Notes: generated from the letters alone by a model not told the origin. Positions 17,340 to 27,615 are shown, numbered from the stretch's first letter. The stretch is 64,000 bases of DNA from Sphingomonas xanthus (GCF_007998985.1 NZ_CP041659.1:992001-1056000); one strand, 5' to 3'. Translations and numbers: made by a program.

Positions 17340-18560
17340 ATGGCTATCGATGCGTCCAGACAGCAACAACTCGAAAAGCAGGCCGGCCTTGCCCTGATCG
17401 CCTCGGCGACGGTCGCACTCATTGCTGCCAACTCGCCACTGGCCGAGGCCTATCAGCATTTGCTGCACATCAAGGTCGGGCCGGTCATGCCGCGCTACGG
17501 ACAGTTCGACCTCCACTTGTGGATTGCCGACGCGCTGATGGCAGTTTTCTTTCTGCTGGTCGGACTTGAAGTGAAGCGTGAATGGCTTGAGGGCCGGCTA
17601 TCGAGCCCCGCCGAGCGCCGCTTGCCGATCATTGCTGCGGTCGCCGGGATGGCGGTCCCGGCGCTGATCTACATCGTGGTGGTAGGCGGCGATCCCGAGC
17701 TTGGCCATGGCTGGGCGATCCCGGCAGCAACCGATATCGCCTTTGCGATCGGCGTGCTCGCGATCCTCGGACGGCAGGCACCGCCAATGATCAAGCTTCT
17801 GCTGGTCACCATCGCCATCGTGGATGACATCGGCGCGGTCCTGATCATCGCCCTATTCTACACCGCAGAACTCGACGTCGCGGCGCTCGCCGGTGCGCTT
17901 GTGCTGACCGGTGCAATGGCCGCCTTGGGGCAATTCGGGGTCCGGCGGTTATGGCCTTATCTGGTCGGGTTCGTGCTGTTGTGGCTGCTGGTGCTGGCAA
18001 GCGGGGTTCATGCGACCATCGCGGGCGTGCTGGCCGCGATGACGGTTCCGCTTGGCAAGGACGAACCCTATTCCCCGCTCAGGCACCTGGAACATAAGAT
18101 CCACCCCTGGGTGATGTTCGGAGTAGTCCCGCTATTCGGCTTCGCCTCCGCTGGCGTGGCGCTGACGGGCGGGATCGATGCGATCCTCGCGCCGTTGCCG
18201 CTCGGCATCCTGCTTGGCCTGTTCGTGGGCAAGCAGCTTGGCATATTCACCGCCGTCTGGCTGACGGTAAAGGTGGGCTTGGCGAAACGACCGCCCGGTA
18301 CGCGCTGGCGCCAGATCTATGGCGCTTCACTGCTATGCGGGATCGGCTTCACCATGAGCCTGTTCATCGGCGCCCTGGCATTTCCTGGCAATCAGCAATT
18401 GATCGACCAGGCGAAGATCGGCGTGCTTGCCGGCTCGCTGCTCTCGGCCATTGTCGGCTATCTGTTCCTGCGCTTCACCAAGGCGGTCGAAGGCAGCCAA
18501 ATCTATGCGGAGGAAGCCGGGCACCTGTTCGGCGCCGACGAACCCGGCCGACCGCGCTAG
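17340..18560 (+). CDS. nhaA: Na+/H+ antiporter NhaA
   Basis: 406 residues with about 12 helices. It exchanges cytoplasmic Na+ for periplasmic protons. The ion-binding Asp pair is present in TIAIVDDIGAVL, and FLLVGLEVKREWLEG and PAATDIAFAIGVL are hallmark NhaA segments. The start ATG at 17340 follows the purine-rich GGCGGAAGC. The stop interlocks with that of the anti-sigma gene (CTAG, 18557-18560). Confidence 0.97.
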   Translation: MAIDASRQQQLEKQAGLALIASATVALIAANSPLAEAYQHLLHIKVGPVMPRYGQFDLHLWIADALMAVFFLLVGLEVKREWLEGRLSSPAERRLPIIAAVAGMAVPALIYIVVVGGDPELGHGWAIPAATDIAFAIGVLAILGRQAPPMIKLLLVTIAIVDDIGAVLIIALFYTAELDVAALAGALVLTGAMAALGQFGVRRLWPYLVGFVLLWLLVLASGVHATIAGVLAAMTVPLGKDEPYSPLRHLEHKIHPWVMFGVVPLFGFASAGVALTGGIDAILAPLPLGILLGLFVGKQLGIFTAVWLTVKVGLAKRPPGTRWRQIYGASLLCGIGFTMSLFIGALAFPGNQQLIDQAKIGVLAGSLLSAIVGYLFLRFTKAVEGSQIYAEEAGHLFGADEPGRPR

Positions 18561-19258
18561 CGCCAGTCGCGGCTCCGGGCCGCCTGTTCCTGGCCTGCAT
18601 CGAAGGGCTCGCCGGCGATCCGCGCGTCGACCAGCGCGGCCAGCCGGGGGTCGTCGCCCGCTGCCATGCGATAGTCGGACGTGCCGCTACCGGAGCTGAA
18701 TAGTCCGTCGACCTCCCAATCGTTTCCGCGCCGGCAGGCGAGGCCCGTAGCAGCGCCATCGTCGAACGTGCGGCAAATGGCGCCCGCCTTGTCCCGGAAC
18801 GTCAGGCCGATCCGCGCGCCATCGGCGGCGGGCGCACTTGCCAACCTCACCGCAAGCGCGTCTTCCAGGCCCGCTGCAGCAACCATCCGGCCGGATACGA
18901 CTTTCACCGGGCCACTGGCCGCACCGCCGACCAGCGCCATCTGCCCACCGAAGAAGCCGATCGCCAGCGTCGCCGCCATCGCTGCCCATTGAGGAACGCC
19001 GAACGATGCGCGGTGCTCAGCCCGCCGCTCGCGAGCAGCGGCCAGGTCGACGACCGGGGCCGAGCCGAAAGTGGGCGGCGCGACGGCGGAGGCCAGGATC
19101 GGGTCGAAGGCCCTGGTCAGGTCCGCCTGCATCGCACGGTGTTGCCGTGCGCGTTCGGCAAGCACGGGATCAGCCGCGATGGCAATGCCGACGCGCCGGC
19201 TTTCGGCCTCATCCAGCTCGCCATCGAGCCACGCGAAAAAGATTTCGTCCGTGATCAT
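18557..19258 (-). CDS. membrane anti-sigma factor
   Basis: 233 residues. An N-terminal cytoplasmic part of about 88 residues contains FFAWLDGELDEAESRRV, typical of anti-sigma domains that wrap the sigma factor. One transmembrane helix lies at about 90-111, followed by a periplasmic domain with two cysteines (GAICRTF and LACRRG). It lacks the HxxxCxxC zinc signature. The ATG at 19258 lies one base after the sigma factor stop, so the two are co-translated. It would hold the sigma factor inactive at the membrane until an envelope signal arrives. Confidence 0.88.
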   Translation of the reverse strand: MITDEIFFAWLDGELDEAESRRVGIAIAADPVLAERARQHRAMQADLTRAFDPILASAVAPPTFGSAPVVDLAAARERRAEHRASFGVPQWAAMAATLAIGFFGGQMALVGGAASGPVKVVSGRMVAAAGLEDALAVRLASAPAADGARIGLTFRDKAGAICRTFDDGAATGLACRRGNDWEVDGLFSSGSGTSDYRMAAGDDPRLAALVDARIAGEPFDAGQEQAARSRDWR

Positions 19259-19259
19259 G

Positions 19260-19760
19260 TCATTCACCTTCGCCAAGCAGCGTCATCAACGCCTGCCGCC
19301 CACGCGCCAGCCGGCTCGACACGGTGCCGATGGGCTGATCCAAGATTTCCGCTGCTTCGCGGTAGCCAAACCCTTCGATCAGGATCAGCGAAACTATTTC
19401 GCGCTGCTCGTCGGGAAGCCGGTTCATGGCGTCCATCGCCCGCGCCAGATCGATCGCCGCCTCGGCACCCGGACGCGGGTCGAACCCGATGATTTCCCCT
19501 AGTTCGGCGGGCGCCTCGTGTGAGACCCGTCGCCGGTTTGAGCGCACCGTGTCGATCCACACCGTCCGGCAAATGCGGAACAGCCAACTGTCGAATCGCG
19601 TGCCCGGCTGGAACTGATGAAAGGACTTGAACGCTTTCTCCGCCGCCATCTGCGCCAGATCGTCGCCATCCGTGGGGTCGCGGGCGAGCGAATAGGCGAA
19701 CCGGCGCAACCGGGGCCAGATCGCAGCCAGTTCCTGATCGAACGTTGAAGAAGGGGTCAT
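19260..19760 (-). CDS. ECF-type RNA polymerase sigma factor
   Basis: 166 residues with only regions 2 and 4. Region 2 (about 10-75) includes DGDDLAQMAAEKAF and FDSWLFRICRTVWID; region 4 (about 105-160) has LPDEQREIVSLILIEG followed by the helix-turn-helix EAAEILDQPIGTVSSRLARG. First gene of the sigma/anti-sigma pair. It is divergent from the subtilase gene, and the 71-base gap holds a perfect 9-bp inverted repeat (19773-19804), the likely autoregulated promoter. Confidence 0.95.
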   Translation of the reverse strand: MTPSSTFDQELAAIWPRLRRFAYSLARDPTDGDDLAQMAAEKAFKSFHQFQPGTRFDSWLFRICRTVWIDTVRSNRRRVSHEAPAELGEIIGFDPRPGAEAAIDLARAMDAMNRLPDEQREIVSLILIEGFGYREAAEILDQPIGTVSSRLARGRQALMTLLGEGE

Positions 19761-19772
19761 TGCACCTCATGG

Positions 19773-19804
19773 GGATGAAACGGCGGGAGTTCGACGTTTC
19801 ATCC
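19773..19804. promoter_or_regulatory. symmetrical divergent promoter/operator between ECF sigma and subtilase genes
   Basis: Perfect inverted repeat GGATGAAAC (19773-19781) and GTTTCATCC (19796-19804) with a 14-base spacer, centred between the divergent starts at 19760 and 19832. TGAAAC resembles the -35 element read by ECF sigma factors, and each strand carries one copy facing its gene. It could be two overlapping ECF promoters or an operator. Confidence 0.5.
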
Positions 19805-19831
19805 ACAAAGGAATAGAAAAGGCTTCATCCA

Positions 19832-21196
19832 ATGTCCAAACACACTGCCATGTCTTTTGCCATCGCCGTGGCGCTTAGCGCTACGGCGGCTTCTGCCCAG
19901 CTTTTGGGGGGCGGCGGCGGACTTCTCGGCGGTGGTCCCACGGGTGGCGGCGTCATTGGCGGCATCGGGCAAACCGTTGGAGGCATTGGCAACAGCGTCG
20001 ATCGCCAGCTGGACTCGATTACGGGCAACTCCGGCACGGGCCAGCAAGCTGTCGCGCCTACGTTGGATCGGGTCTCCCCACTGCTGGACGTCGTCGAATC
20101 CGCCCCCTCACGTCTCGTAGACCTTCGCCGGATGCGGCTTGAAGCGCTGATCCGGGCGAACCGCGACACGCTTGATCGCGACAATGACGGCCAGCCCGTT
20201 CGCAAGGGCGAGCTGCTGGTCGCCGACCCCGACGCCCAGTCTCTCGCGCTGGCCGCTGGGGCGGGGTTCCGCATCCTTCGTGACGATCGGGCGGGCGAGC
20301 TTGGCTTGCGGATCGTTACCCTGTCGGTGCCGCGGGGAATGAACGTTCGCGATGGACGCAAGCGGCTGGCGAAGATCGCGCCGACCCTCGATGCGGATTA
20401 TAATCATGTCTTTGAACCGGCGGGAGGCGCACTTGCTACTGCGGCTGGCGCGAGCCTCGCCGCATCGACGCCGTTTCGCGTCGGAACAAAGATAGCGATG
20501 ATCGACGGAGGGGTCGCTTCGCATAGCAGCATGGCCCGCGCCGCGATCGAGCAGCGGGGCTTTGCCGGTCCTGCCCAGCCGACCGGTCATGGCACCGCGG
20601 TGGGTTCCTTGCTCGTCGGCAACGAGGGTGTCTTTCGCGGCGCGGCCACCGGCGCCCAACTCTTCGTCGGGGACGTCTATGGCGGCAACCCAGCAGCAGG
20701 CTCCGCCTCGGTCATCGTCAAGGCGCTGGCCTGGGCGGCGAGCAAGCAGCCGGAAGTGATCAACATCAGCCTGGTCGGCCCGGCCAACCGCATTCTCGCC
20801 CGCGCGATTGCGGCGCTGCAGGCGCGCAGGATCGGGATCGTCGCCGCGGTCGGCAATGATGGTCCTGCGGCACCGCCGCAATATCCGGCTTCCTATCCCG
20901 GAGTGATCGCGGTCACCGGGGTCGACGCCTCCAATCGTGCGCTTCGCGAAGCGGGACGCTCGCCGCATCTCGACTTTGCGGCGCCGGGTGCCGACCTTGT
21001 TGCTGCCATGCCCGGCAAGGGGTTCACCGAAGTGCGCGGAACGAGCTTCGCGGCGCCGCTGGTCTCGGCTCGGCTGGCTGCAGCCCGCGGCCCGGCTTCG
21101 CTGGCCCGCGAAGCGGTGCCCGGCAAGGGCAAGGTTGGCCGCGGTATCGTCTGCGGGACATGCCGCGTCGCGCCAAAAGCGGTTGGCCTGAAATAA
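19832..21196 (+). CDS. secreted subtilisin-family (S8) serine peptidase with glycine-rich N-terminal module
   Basis: 454 residues. The signal peptide ends ASA (residue 22), and the mature protein starts QLLGGGGGLLGGG followed by a Gly-rich region (to about 70). The S8 catalytic domain has Asp225 (AMIDGGV), His253 (TGHGTAVGS), Asn342 (oxyanion hole) and Ser405 (RGTSFAAPL), all intact. Residues 75-215 probably form a propeptide or accessory domain. Two late cysteines (GIVCGTCRV). It is divergent from the ECF sigma operon and followed by a protein with the same mature N-terminus. Probably periplasmic or surface-located; substrate unknown. Confidence 0.9.
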   Translation: MSKHTAMSFAIAVALSATAASAQLLGGGGGLLGGGPTGGGVIGGIGQTVGGIGNSVDRQLDSITGNSGTGQQAVAPTLDRVSPLLDVVESAPSRLVDLRRMRLEALIRANRDTLDRDNDGQPVRKGELLVADPDAQSLALAAGAGFRILRDDRAGELGLRIVTLSVPRGMNVRDGRKRLAKIAPTLDADYNHVFEPAGGALATAAGASLAASTPFRVGTKIAMIDGGVASHSSMARAAIEQRGFAGPAQPTGHGTAVGSLLVGNEGVFRGAATGAQLFVGDVYGGNPAAGSASVIVKALAWAASKQPEVINISLVGPANRILARAIAALQARRIGIVAAVGNDGPAAPPQYPASYPGVIAVTGVDASNRALREAGRSPHLDFAAPGADLVAAMPGKGFTEVRGTSFAAPLVSARLAAARGPASLAREAVPGKGKVGRGIVCGTCRVAPKAVGLK

Positions 21197-21212
21197 TTTT
21201 CTTCGCCGGCAG

Positions 21213-21238
21213 GGAAGAAGTCCGAACATGCCGCCGTT
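21213..21238 (+). promoter_or_regulatory. possible ECF/EcfG-like promoter
   Basis: GGAAG (21213-21217), 17 bases, then CGTT (21235-21238), upstream of the gene at 21290. The alphaproteobacterial general-stress sigma EcfG reads GGAAC-N16/17-CGTT; this differs at one base of the -35. A single match by eye may be chance. Confidence 0.3.
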
Positions 21239-21289
21239 TTCCTGAGCAGAGGGGACGAGCAATCGCCCCACGGACGAAGGAGAATTTAC

Positions 21290-21982
21290 ATGTTGAAAAC
21301 CCATCTTCTCAGCGCGACCCTGCTTGGCGCCGCCATGGTGGCCACTCCCGCCCATGCCCAGCTGCTTGGCGGCAGCGGCGGCCTTGGTGGCACCGTTAGC
21401 GGCGTCGTCAACGGCACGATTGGCAATGGTTCGATTGTCGGCAATGTGACGGGCGGCCTCAGCAACAGCGTCAACGGCGCCCTGTCGGTAGACCGTGCTC
21501 TTGATACGCGCAGCGGCAGCGCCAGCGCCAACGCCGGCCTCACCGGTTCGGTCAGCAGCGTCGCGAGCGGCGCGGTAGGCGCCAACGGTCTCGGCCAGGC
21601 GGTCGGCCTCGCCGGCTCGTCCTCGGTTGATGGCTCCGCCAGCGGTAATGCCGGCGCCAATGCCCAGCTGATCGGTACCGATCAGCTTGCCAATACGGTC
21701 GGCGCGGTGCGCAATCGCGTAACTAACGTCGCAGGCCAGGCGCAGGCCCGTGCCGGCGCCACGGCCAACGCTGCGGCGCAAGCGGCGGGCAATGCTGCCG
21801 GTAACGCTCGCGCCACTGCCTCGGGTGCGGCCTCGGCTGCGGGCAAAGCCACCGGCAATCTCGCCGGCCGCGTTCCCAGCGGAAGCTTGACGAGCTCGCT
21901 GAGCGGCAGCGGTTCCGCCGAAGGCTCGGCCTCGGGCTCGGCTGGCGGCTCGACCGAAGAGCCCAGCGAAAACAACCAGTAA
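21290..21982 (+). CDS. secreted Gly/Ala/Ser/Asn-rich low-complexity protein
   Basis: 230 residues. The signal peptide ends AHA (residue 23) and the mature chain starts QLLGGSGGLGG, almost the same as the subtilase upstream. Further on, GGLSNSV...VDRALDT resembles the subtilase's GGIGNSVDRQLDS. The rest is low-complexity: an Ala-rich amphipathic segment (about 150-190) and a Ser/Gly tail ending in acidic residues. No enzyme motif. It may be a surface or matrix protein and a substrate or partner of the protease. AAGGAG precedes the ATG, and a perfect terminator follows. Confidence 0.8.
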   Translation: MLKTHLLSATLLGAAMVATPAHAQLLGGSGGLGGTVSGVVNGTIGNGSIVGNVTGGLSNSVNGALSVDRALDTRSGSASANAGLTGSVSSVASGAVGANGLGQAVGLAGSSSVDGSASGNAGANAQLIGTDQLANTVGAVRNRVTNVAGQAQARAGATANAAAQAAGNAAGNARATASGAASAAGKATGNLAGRVPSGSLTSSLSGSGSAEGSASGSAGGSTEEPSENNQ

Positions 21983-22003
21983 AACTGGTCGCAACAACCC
22001 TAG

Positions 22004-22038
22004 CGGGCTCGCTCCATCCTCCCGAGCGAGCCCGTTTT
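22004..22038 (+). terminator. Rho-independent terminator
   Basis: A perfect 11-bp stem (22004-22014 with 22024-22034), a 9-base loop and TTTT. It ends the subtilase/QLLGG-protein transcript 21 bases after the stop at 21982. Confidence 0.9.
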
Positions 22039-22107
22039 GCTGCCCGCGCGGTTGACGCGGGAGCAACCAGCCCGGAAAGACATGGCCTCGTCCTTTGAGG
22101 GTTTGCC

Positions 22108-23403
22108 ATGTTCCGTCGCCTGACCGCTGCCCTTGCCCTGATATCGCTCGCCGCCTGCCAGGTGCAGGACAAGCCGGCACCATCCGACAGCCTCGACGCC
22201 ATCGCGCGCGATTATGTCCTGCTCAGCCTGACGATCGGCGAAAAGGAAGAAGGCTATATCGACGCCTATTACGGGCCTGCCGAAATCAAGGCGCGGGCCG
22301 AGGCCGAGGCGCCTAAGCAAGACATTGATGTTCTGGCCAAACGGACCGCGAACCTGCTCGGACGGGTCGAGGCGGCCGCCGGGGAAGGCGACGCGATGGA
22401 CCGGCGCCGTGCGCGCTTCCTTGCCGCGCAGTTGACCGCCGCGGCGACCCGGCTGCGCATGCTCAAGGGCGAAAAACTGTCGTTCGCCGAAGAGGCCCGG
22501 GGACTGTTCGGGGTCACTCCCCAGTTGAAGCCGCTGTCGGACTACGACCCCGTGCTGGCCCGGATCGACCAGCTGGTACCCGGCGATGGCGCGCTGTCGG
22601 ACCGGGTCAATGCATTTCAGGACCGGTTCAACATCCCGACCGAGCGACTGAAGCCGGTGTTCGATGCCGCGATCGCCGAGTGCAAGCGGCGCACGCTCGC
22701 CCATATCGCGCTTCCCGCGGACGAACGGTTCGACATGGCCTTCGTCACCGGCAAGAGCTGGAGCGGCTATAATTATTACCAGGGCGACGCCCATAGCCGG
22801 ATCGAGATCAACACCGACCTGCCGATCCGCATCAGTCGCGCGGTCGATCTTGGCTGCCACGAAGGCTATCCGGGGCATCACGTGTTAAATGCCCTGCTTG
22901 AGCAGAAGCTGACAAAGGAACGCGGCTGGATCGAATTCAGCGTCTATCCGCTCTTTTCACCGCAATCGCTGATCGCCGAAGGATCGGCCAATTATGGGAT
23001 CGACCTTGCCTTTCCCGGCGACGAGCAGCTGGCCTTCGAGACGGAAGCCCTTTACCCGCTCGCCGGGCTCCCGGTGGCGGACGCCGGCAAATACCTCGAA
23101 CTGACCCGCGCGATGCGCGACCTCGCCGGGGCACGCTTCACCATTGCCCGCGACTATCTGGAAGGCAGGATCGACCGGGCCGAGGCGGTGCGGCTGGCGC
23201 AGAAATATCAGCTGCAGTCGAAGGAACGGGCCGAGCAGGGCATCGCCTTCACCGACCAGTACCGCAGCTATGTCATTAACTATGGGCTTGGCAAGGACAT
23301 GGTCCGGGCCGACATCGAACGGCTCGCCTCCCCCCAGGAACGGTGGGCGCGGATGGCGCAGCTGCTCAGCGAGCCGACGCTGCCAAGCGATCTCAAGCGG
23401 TAG
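22108..23403 (+). CDS. DUF885-family lipoprotein, probable metallopeptidase
   Basis: 431 residues. The lipoprotein signal has lipobox LAAC (Cys17). The zinc motif is HEGYPGHH (residues 251-258), the HExxxGHH form typical of DUF885 proteins, and EGSANYG further on probably supplies the third ligand. Members are exported carboxypeptidase-like enzymes. It is the second exported peptidase within 3 kb, after the subtilase. It converges with etfA four bases away. Confidence 0.88.
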   Translation: MFRRLTAALALISLAACQVQDKPAPSDSLDAIARDYVLLSLTIGEKEEGYIDAYYGPAEIKARAEAEAPKQDIDVLAKRTANLLGRVEAAAGEGDAMDRRRARFLAAQLTAAATRLRMLKGEKLSFAEEARGLFGVTPQLKPLSDYDPVLARIDQLVPGDGALSDRVNAFQDRFNIPTERLKPVFDAAIAECKRRTLAHIALPADERFDMAFVTGKSWSGYNYYQGDAHSRIEINTDLPIRISRAVDLGCHEGYPGHHVLNALLEQKLTKERGWIEFSVYPLFSPQSLIAEGSANYGIDLAFPGDEQLAFETEALYPLAGLPVADAGKYLELTRAMRDLAGARFTIARDYLEGRIDRAEAVRLAQKYQLQSKERAEQGIAFTDQYRSYVINYGLGKDMVRADIERLASPQERWARMAQLLSEPTLPSDLKR

Positions 23404-23407
23404 AGGC

Positions 23408-24337
23408 CTAGAGCTTTTCGGTAAGATCGGGCACGATCTTGAACAGGTCGCCGACCAGGCCGACGTCCGCGACCTGGAAAATCGGGGCGTCTTCGTCCTT
23501 GTTGATCGCGACGATCGTCTTCGAATCCTTCATTCCGGCAAGGTGCTGGATCGCGCCCGAAATCCCGATTGCGATATAGACTTCGGGAGCGACGATCTTG
23601 CCGGTCTGGCCAACCTGATAATCGTTGGGCGCATAGCCGGCGTCGACCGCCGCGCGGGACGCGCCGACCGCTGCGCCGAGCTTGTCGGCAAGCGGGTCGA
23701 GCAGCGCGTGGAATTGTTCGTTCGAGCCGAAGGCGCGGCCGCCGGACACGATGACCTTGGCGCTGGTAAGTTCAGGCCGCTCCGACTTGCTGAGTTCAGC
23801 GCCGACAAAGCTCGACTTGCCCGAGGCTGAGCCACCGTCGACCGCTTCGACGCTGCCCGTACCGCCTTCTGCAGCCGCCTTGTCGAACGCGGTGCCGCGC
23901 ACGGTGATGACCTTCTTCGAATCCTTCGAACGCACCGTTGCGATGGCGTTGCCAGCGTAAATCGGCCGCGTGAACAGGTCTTCACCTTCGACCGACAGGA
24001 TGTCGGAAATCTGCATAACGTCGAGCAGGGCCGCGACCCGCGGGGCGACATTCTTGCCGGTGGTGGTGGCCGGGGCGAGAAAGGCATCATGGTCGGCCAT
24101 CAGCGCGGCGGCGACCGGCGCGACGTCTTCGGCCAGTTGGTGCTCAAGGTGCGCCGCGTCCGCGACGTGGACCTTGCCGACGCCGGCGATCTTGGCGGCG
24201 CTGTCGGCGACAGCGCCTACACCGGAACCCGCGACGAGCAGGTGGACTTCGCCAAGCTGCGACGCAGCGGTGACAGCGGCGAGGGTGGCGTCCTTGATCG
24301 ACGTGCCGTCATGTTCGACGAGAACGAGCGTCTTCAC
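23408..24337 (-). CDS. etfA: electron transfer flavoprotein subunit alpha
   Basis: 309 residues. The C-terminal FAD-binding region is clear: [13 protein letters not shown], then [39 protein letters not shown] and the terminal [19 protein letters not shown]. With EtfB it passes electrons from acyl-CoA and other flavin dehydrogenases to ETF-quinone oxidoreductase. The start overlaps the etfB stop by four bases. Confidence 0.97.
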   Translation of the reverse strand: MKTLVLVEHDGTSIKDATLAAVTAASQLGEVHLLVAGSGVGAVADSAAKIAGVGKVHVADAAHLEHQLAEDVAPVAAALMADHDAFLAPATTTGKNVAPRVAALLDVMQISDILSVEGEDLFTRPIYAGNAIATVRSKDSKKVITVRGTAFDKAAAEGGTGSVEAVDGGSASGKSSFVGAELSKSERPELTSAKVIVSGGRAFGSNEQFHALLDPLADKLGAAVGASRAAVDAGYAPNDYQVGQTGKIVAPEVYIAIGISGAIQHLAGMKDSKTIVAINKDEDAPIFQVADVGLVGDLFKIVPDLTEKL

Positions 24338-25083
24338 TTGGCAACTCCCAGGCTCTTGAGTTTGGCAACCAGCTCATCGACCGAGCCGACCTTTTCGCCG
24401 GCCTGGCGCTTGGCGGGTTCGGTGACCTTCAGCGTTTCGAGCCTAGGCGCGACATCGACCCCAAAATCGCCCGGCGACTTGGTCGCCAGCGGCTTCGACT
24501 TGGCCTTCATGATGTTCGGAAGCGAGGCATAGCGCGGCTCGTTAAGGCGAAGGTCGGTGGTGACCACCGCCGGCGTCGTCAGCTTGACCGTTTCCAGGCC
24601 GCCATCAACTTCGCGGGTCACGTTGAGGTCGCTTCCGGCAACCTCGACCTTCGATGCGAATGTGCCCTGCGGCCAGTCCAGCAGCGCGGCGAGCATCTGA
24701 CCGACCTGGTTGCTGTCGTCGTCGATCGCCTGCTTGCCGAGGATGATCAGGTCCGGATTTTCCTCGCTCGCAATGCCCTTCAGAATCTTGGCGACCGCAA
24801 GCGGCTCGACGTCTTCCTCGGTCTGGACGAGGATCGCGCGGTCGGCACCCATCGCCAGCGCGGTGCGAAGCGTTTCCTGGGCCTTGGCCGGGCCGATCGA
24901 GACCGCGACAATCTCGGTCGCGGCGCCCTTTTCTTTGAGGCGAATGGCTTCCTCGACCGCGATTTCGTCGAACGGATTCATCGACATTTTGACGTTGGCC
25001 AGGTCAACGCCCGACCCGTCCATCTTGACCCGCGGCTTGACGTTGTAATCGATGACCCGCTTGACGGCGACGAGCAGCTTCAT
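24334..25083 (-). CDS. etfB: electron transfer flavoprotein subunit beta
   Basis: 249 residues, beginning [19 protein letters not shown] with AMP-binding-fold segments ([16 protein letters not shown] and [18 protein letters not shown]). It forms the ETF heterodimer with EtfA. It lies 16 bases downstream of sucC on the same strand, so it is probably transcribed with it. Confidence 0.97.
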   Translation of the reverse strand: MKLLVAVKRVIDYNVKPRVKMDGSGVDLANVKMSMNPFDEIAVEEAIRLKEKGAATEIVAVSIGPAKAQETLRTALAMGADRAILVQTEEDVEPLAVAKILKGIASEENPDLIILGKQAIDDDSNQVGQMLAALLDWPQGTFASKVEVAGSDLNVTREVDGGLETVKLTTPAVVTTDLRLNEPRYASLPNIMKAKSKPLATKSPGDFGVDVAPRLETLKVTEPAKRQAGEKVGSVDELVAKLKSLGVAK

Positions 25084-25099
25084 GCGTCTCTCCTAAGAC

Positions 25100-26299
<1,200 letters not shown>

Positions 26300-26374
26300 G
26301 GATTTGTCCTGTTGGGAAGCTTTGCCGCGCCCTTAAGCATGACTCCGCCCCGATGCCAAGCTAGGGAACGGGCC

Positions 26375-27451
26375 GTGAACGAGGCTCCCCAGCGCAAGAT
26401 CATCCATGTCGACATGGACGCCTTTTACGCGTCCGTCGAGCAGCGGGACGATCCGGCGCTTCGGGGAAAGCCGGTCGCGGTCGGCGGCGGGCACCGCGGG
26501 GTCGTCGCCGCCGCAAGCTACGAGGCCCGGATTTTCGGAGTCCGCTCGGCGATGCCCTCGATCATGGCGCGGCGGCGCTGCCCGGAACTGATTTTCGTCA
26601 AGCCCCGCTTCGACGTCTATCGCGCCGTATCGCAGCAGGTCCGGGCGATCTTCGCCGACTATACCGACAAGATCGAGCCGCTCAGCCTTGACGAAGCCTA
26701 TCTCGACGTGACCGAAGACCGGCGCGGACTGGGCAGCGCGCGGGCCGTCGCCGAGGAAATCCGATCTCGAATAAGGGCCGAGACCGGACTGACCGCATCG
26801 GCAGGCGTCAGCTATTGCAAGTTCATCGCCAAGCTGGCCAGCGACCAGAACAAGCCCGACGGGCTGTGCGTCATCCCCCCGGACCGGGGAGCTGAATTCG
26901 TGGCGACGCTGCCGGTCAAGCGGTTCCACGGGGTCGGACCGGTGACCGCTGCGAAAATGGAGCGACTGGGAATCCTGACGGGCGCCGACCTCGCCGCCTG
27001 GCCGCTCGAGCAGCTTGAGGCTCATTTCGGCTCGTCCGGGAGACGCTATTGGATGATTGCACGAGGAATCGACGACCGCGAGGTAAAGTCCAACCGTCCC
27101 TATAAGTCGGTCAGCGCCGAGAGAACGTTCGACGTCGACTATGTCGCACGCGACGACCTGCGTCGGGAGCTGACGCGGGTTGCCGGCTTCGCCTGGTCCC
27201 GGGTCGAGCGGGCCGGGGTCCGTGGCCGGACGGTCACGCTGAAGGTCAAATTTGCGGATTTCACGATTATCAGCCGGTCGCGCAGCCTGGCTGGTCCAGT
27301 GCCCGACCAGGCTATGTTCGCGGCAATCGGGCTGGACCTTCTGGACGCGCTGTTTCCGGTGCCCAAGGGCATCCGGCTGCTCGGTCTTGGCCTACATTCG
27401 ATCTTGGACGAGCATGAATCCAGCCCGCGGCAGCTAGGACTCGAAATTTAA
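26375..27451 (+). CDS. dinB: DNA polymerase IV
   Basis: 358 residues from a GTG at 26375 preceded by AGGGA. The Y-family catalytic residues are in HVDMDAFYASVEQ (Asp13) and SLDEAYLDVT, and the helix-hairpin-helix region is VKRFHGVGPVTAAKMERLGI. It synthesises across damaged templates. The same frame is open far upstream, antisense to sucC, but similarity begins at KIIHVDMD. Divergent from sucC. Confidence 0.96.
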   Translation: MNEAPQRKIIHVDMDAFYASVEQRDDPALRGKPVAVGGGHRGVVAAASYEARIFGVRSAMPSIMARRRCPELIFVKPRFDVYRAVSQQVRAIFADYTDKIEPLSLDEAYLDVTEDRRGLGSARAVAEEIRSRIRAETGLTASAGVSYCKFIAKLASDQNKPDGLCVIPPDRGAEFVATLPVKRFHGVGPVTAAKMERLGILTGADLAAWPLEQLEAHFGSSGRRYWMIARGIDDREVKSNRPYKSVSAERTFDVDYVARDDLRRELTRVAGFAWSRVERAGVRGRTVTLKVKFADFTIISRSRSLAGPVPDQAMFAAIGLDLLDALFPVPKGIRLLGLGLHSILDEHESSPRQLGLEI

Positions 27452-27465
27452 TTCGTTTTCTGTTA

Positions 27466-27471
27466 TATAAT
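27466..27471 (+). promoter_or_regulatory. probable -10 element of the carD promoter
   Basis: A perfect TATAAT in an AT-rich island (27446-27474), 145 bases upstream of the carD start, with no good -35 hexamer at the expected distance. Confidence 0.45.
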
Positions 27472-27615
27472 TGCATCGGCCGTCGCTTTCCGCGGCGGTC
27501 GCTTCATGCAGGATCAAATCCACTTTGGACGTAGCCGGACCGGGGGGTCGCTGATTGGGGGGCGATACGGTGTCGAATGGCTGTGATACAGGTGGATGCT
27601 TGGAAAGGTGACGGA

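Noticed and set aside
20108..22183. 691-codon open frame on the minus strand
   Set aside because: Antisense to the subtilase and the QLLGG-type protein; it is Arg/Gly/Ala-rich noise with no motif.
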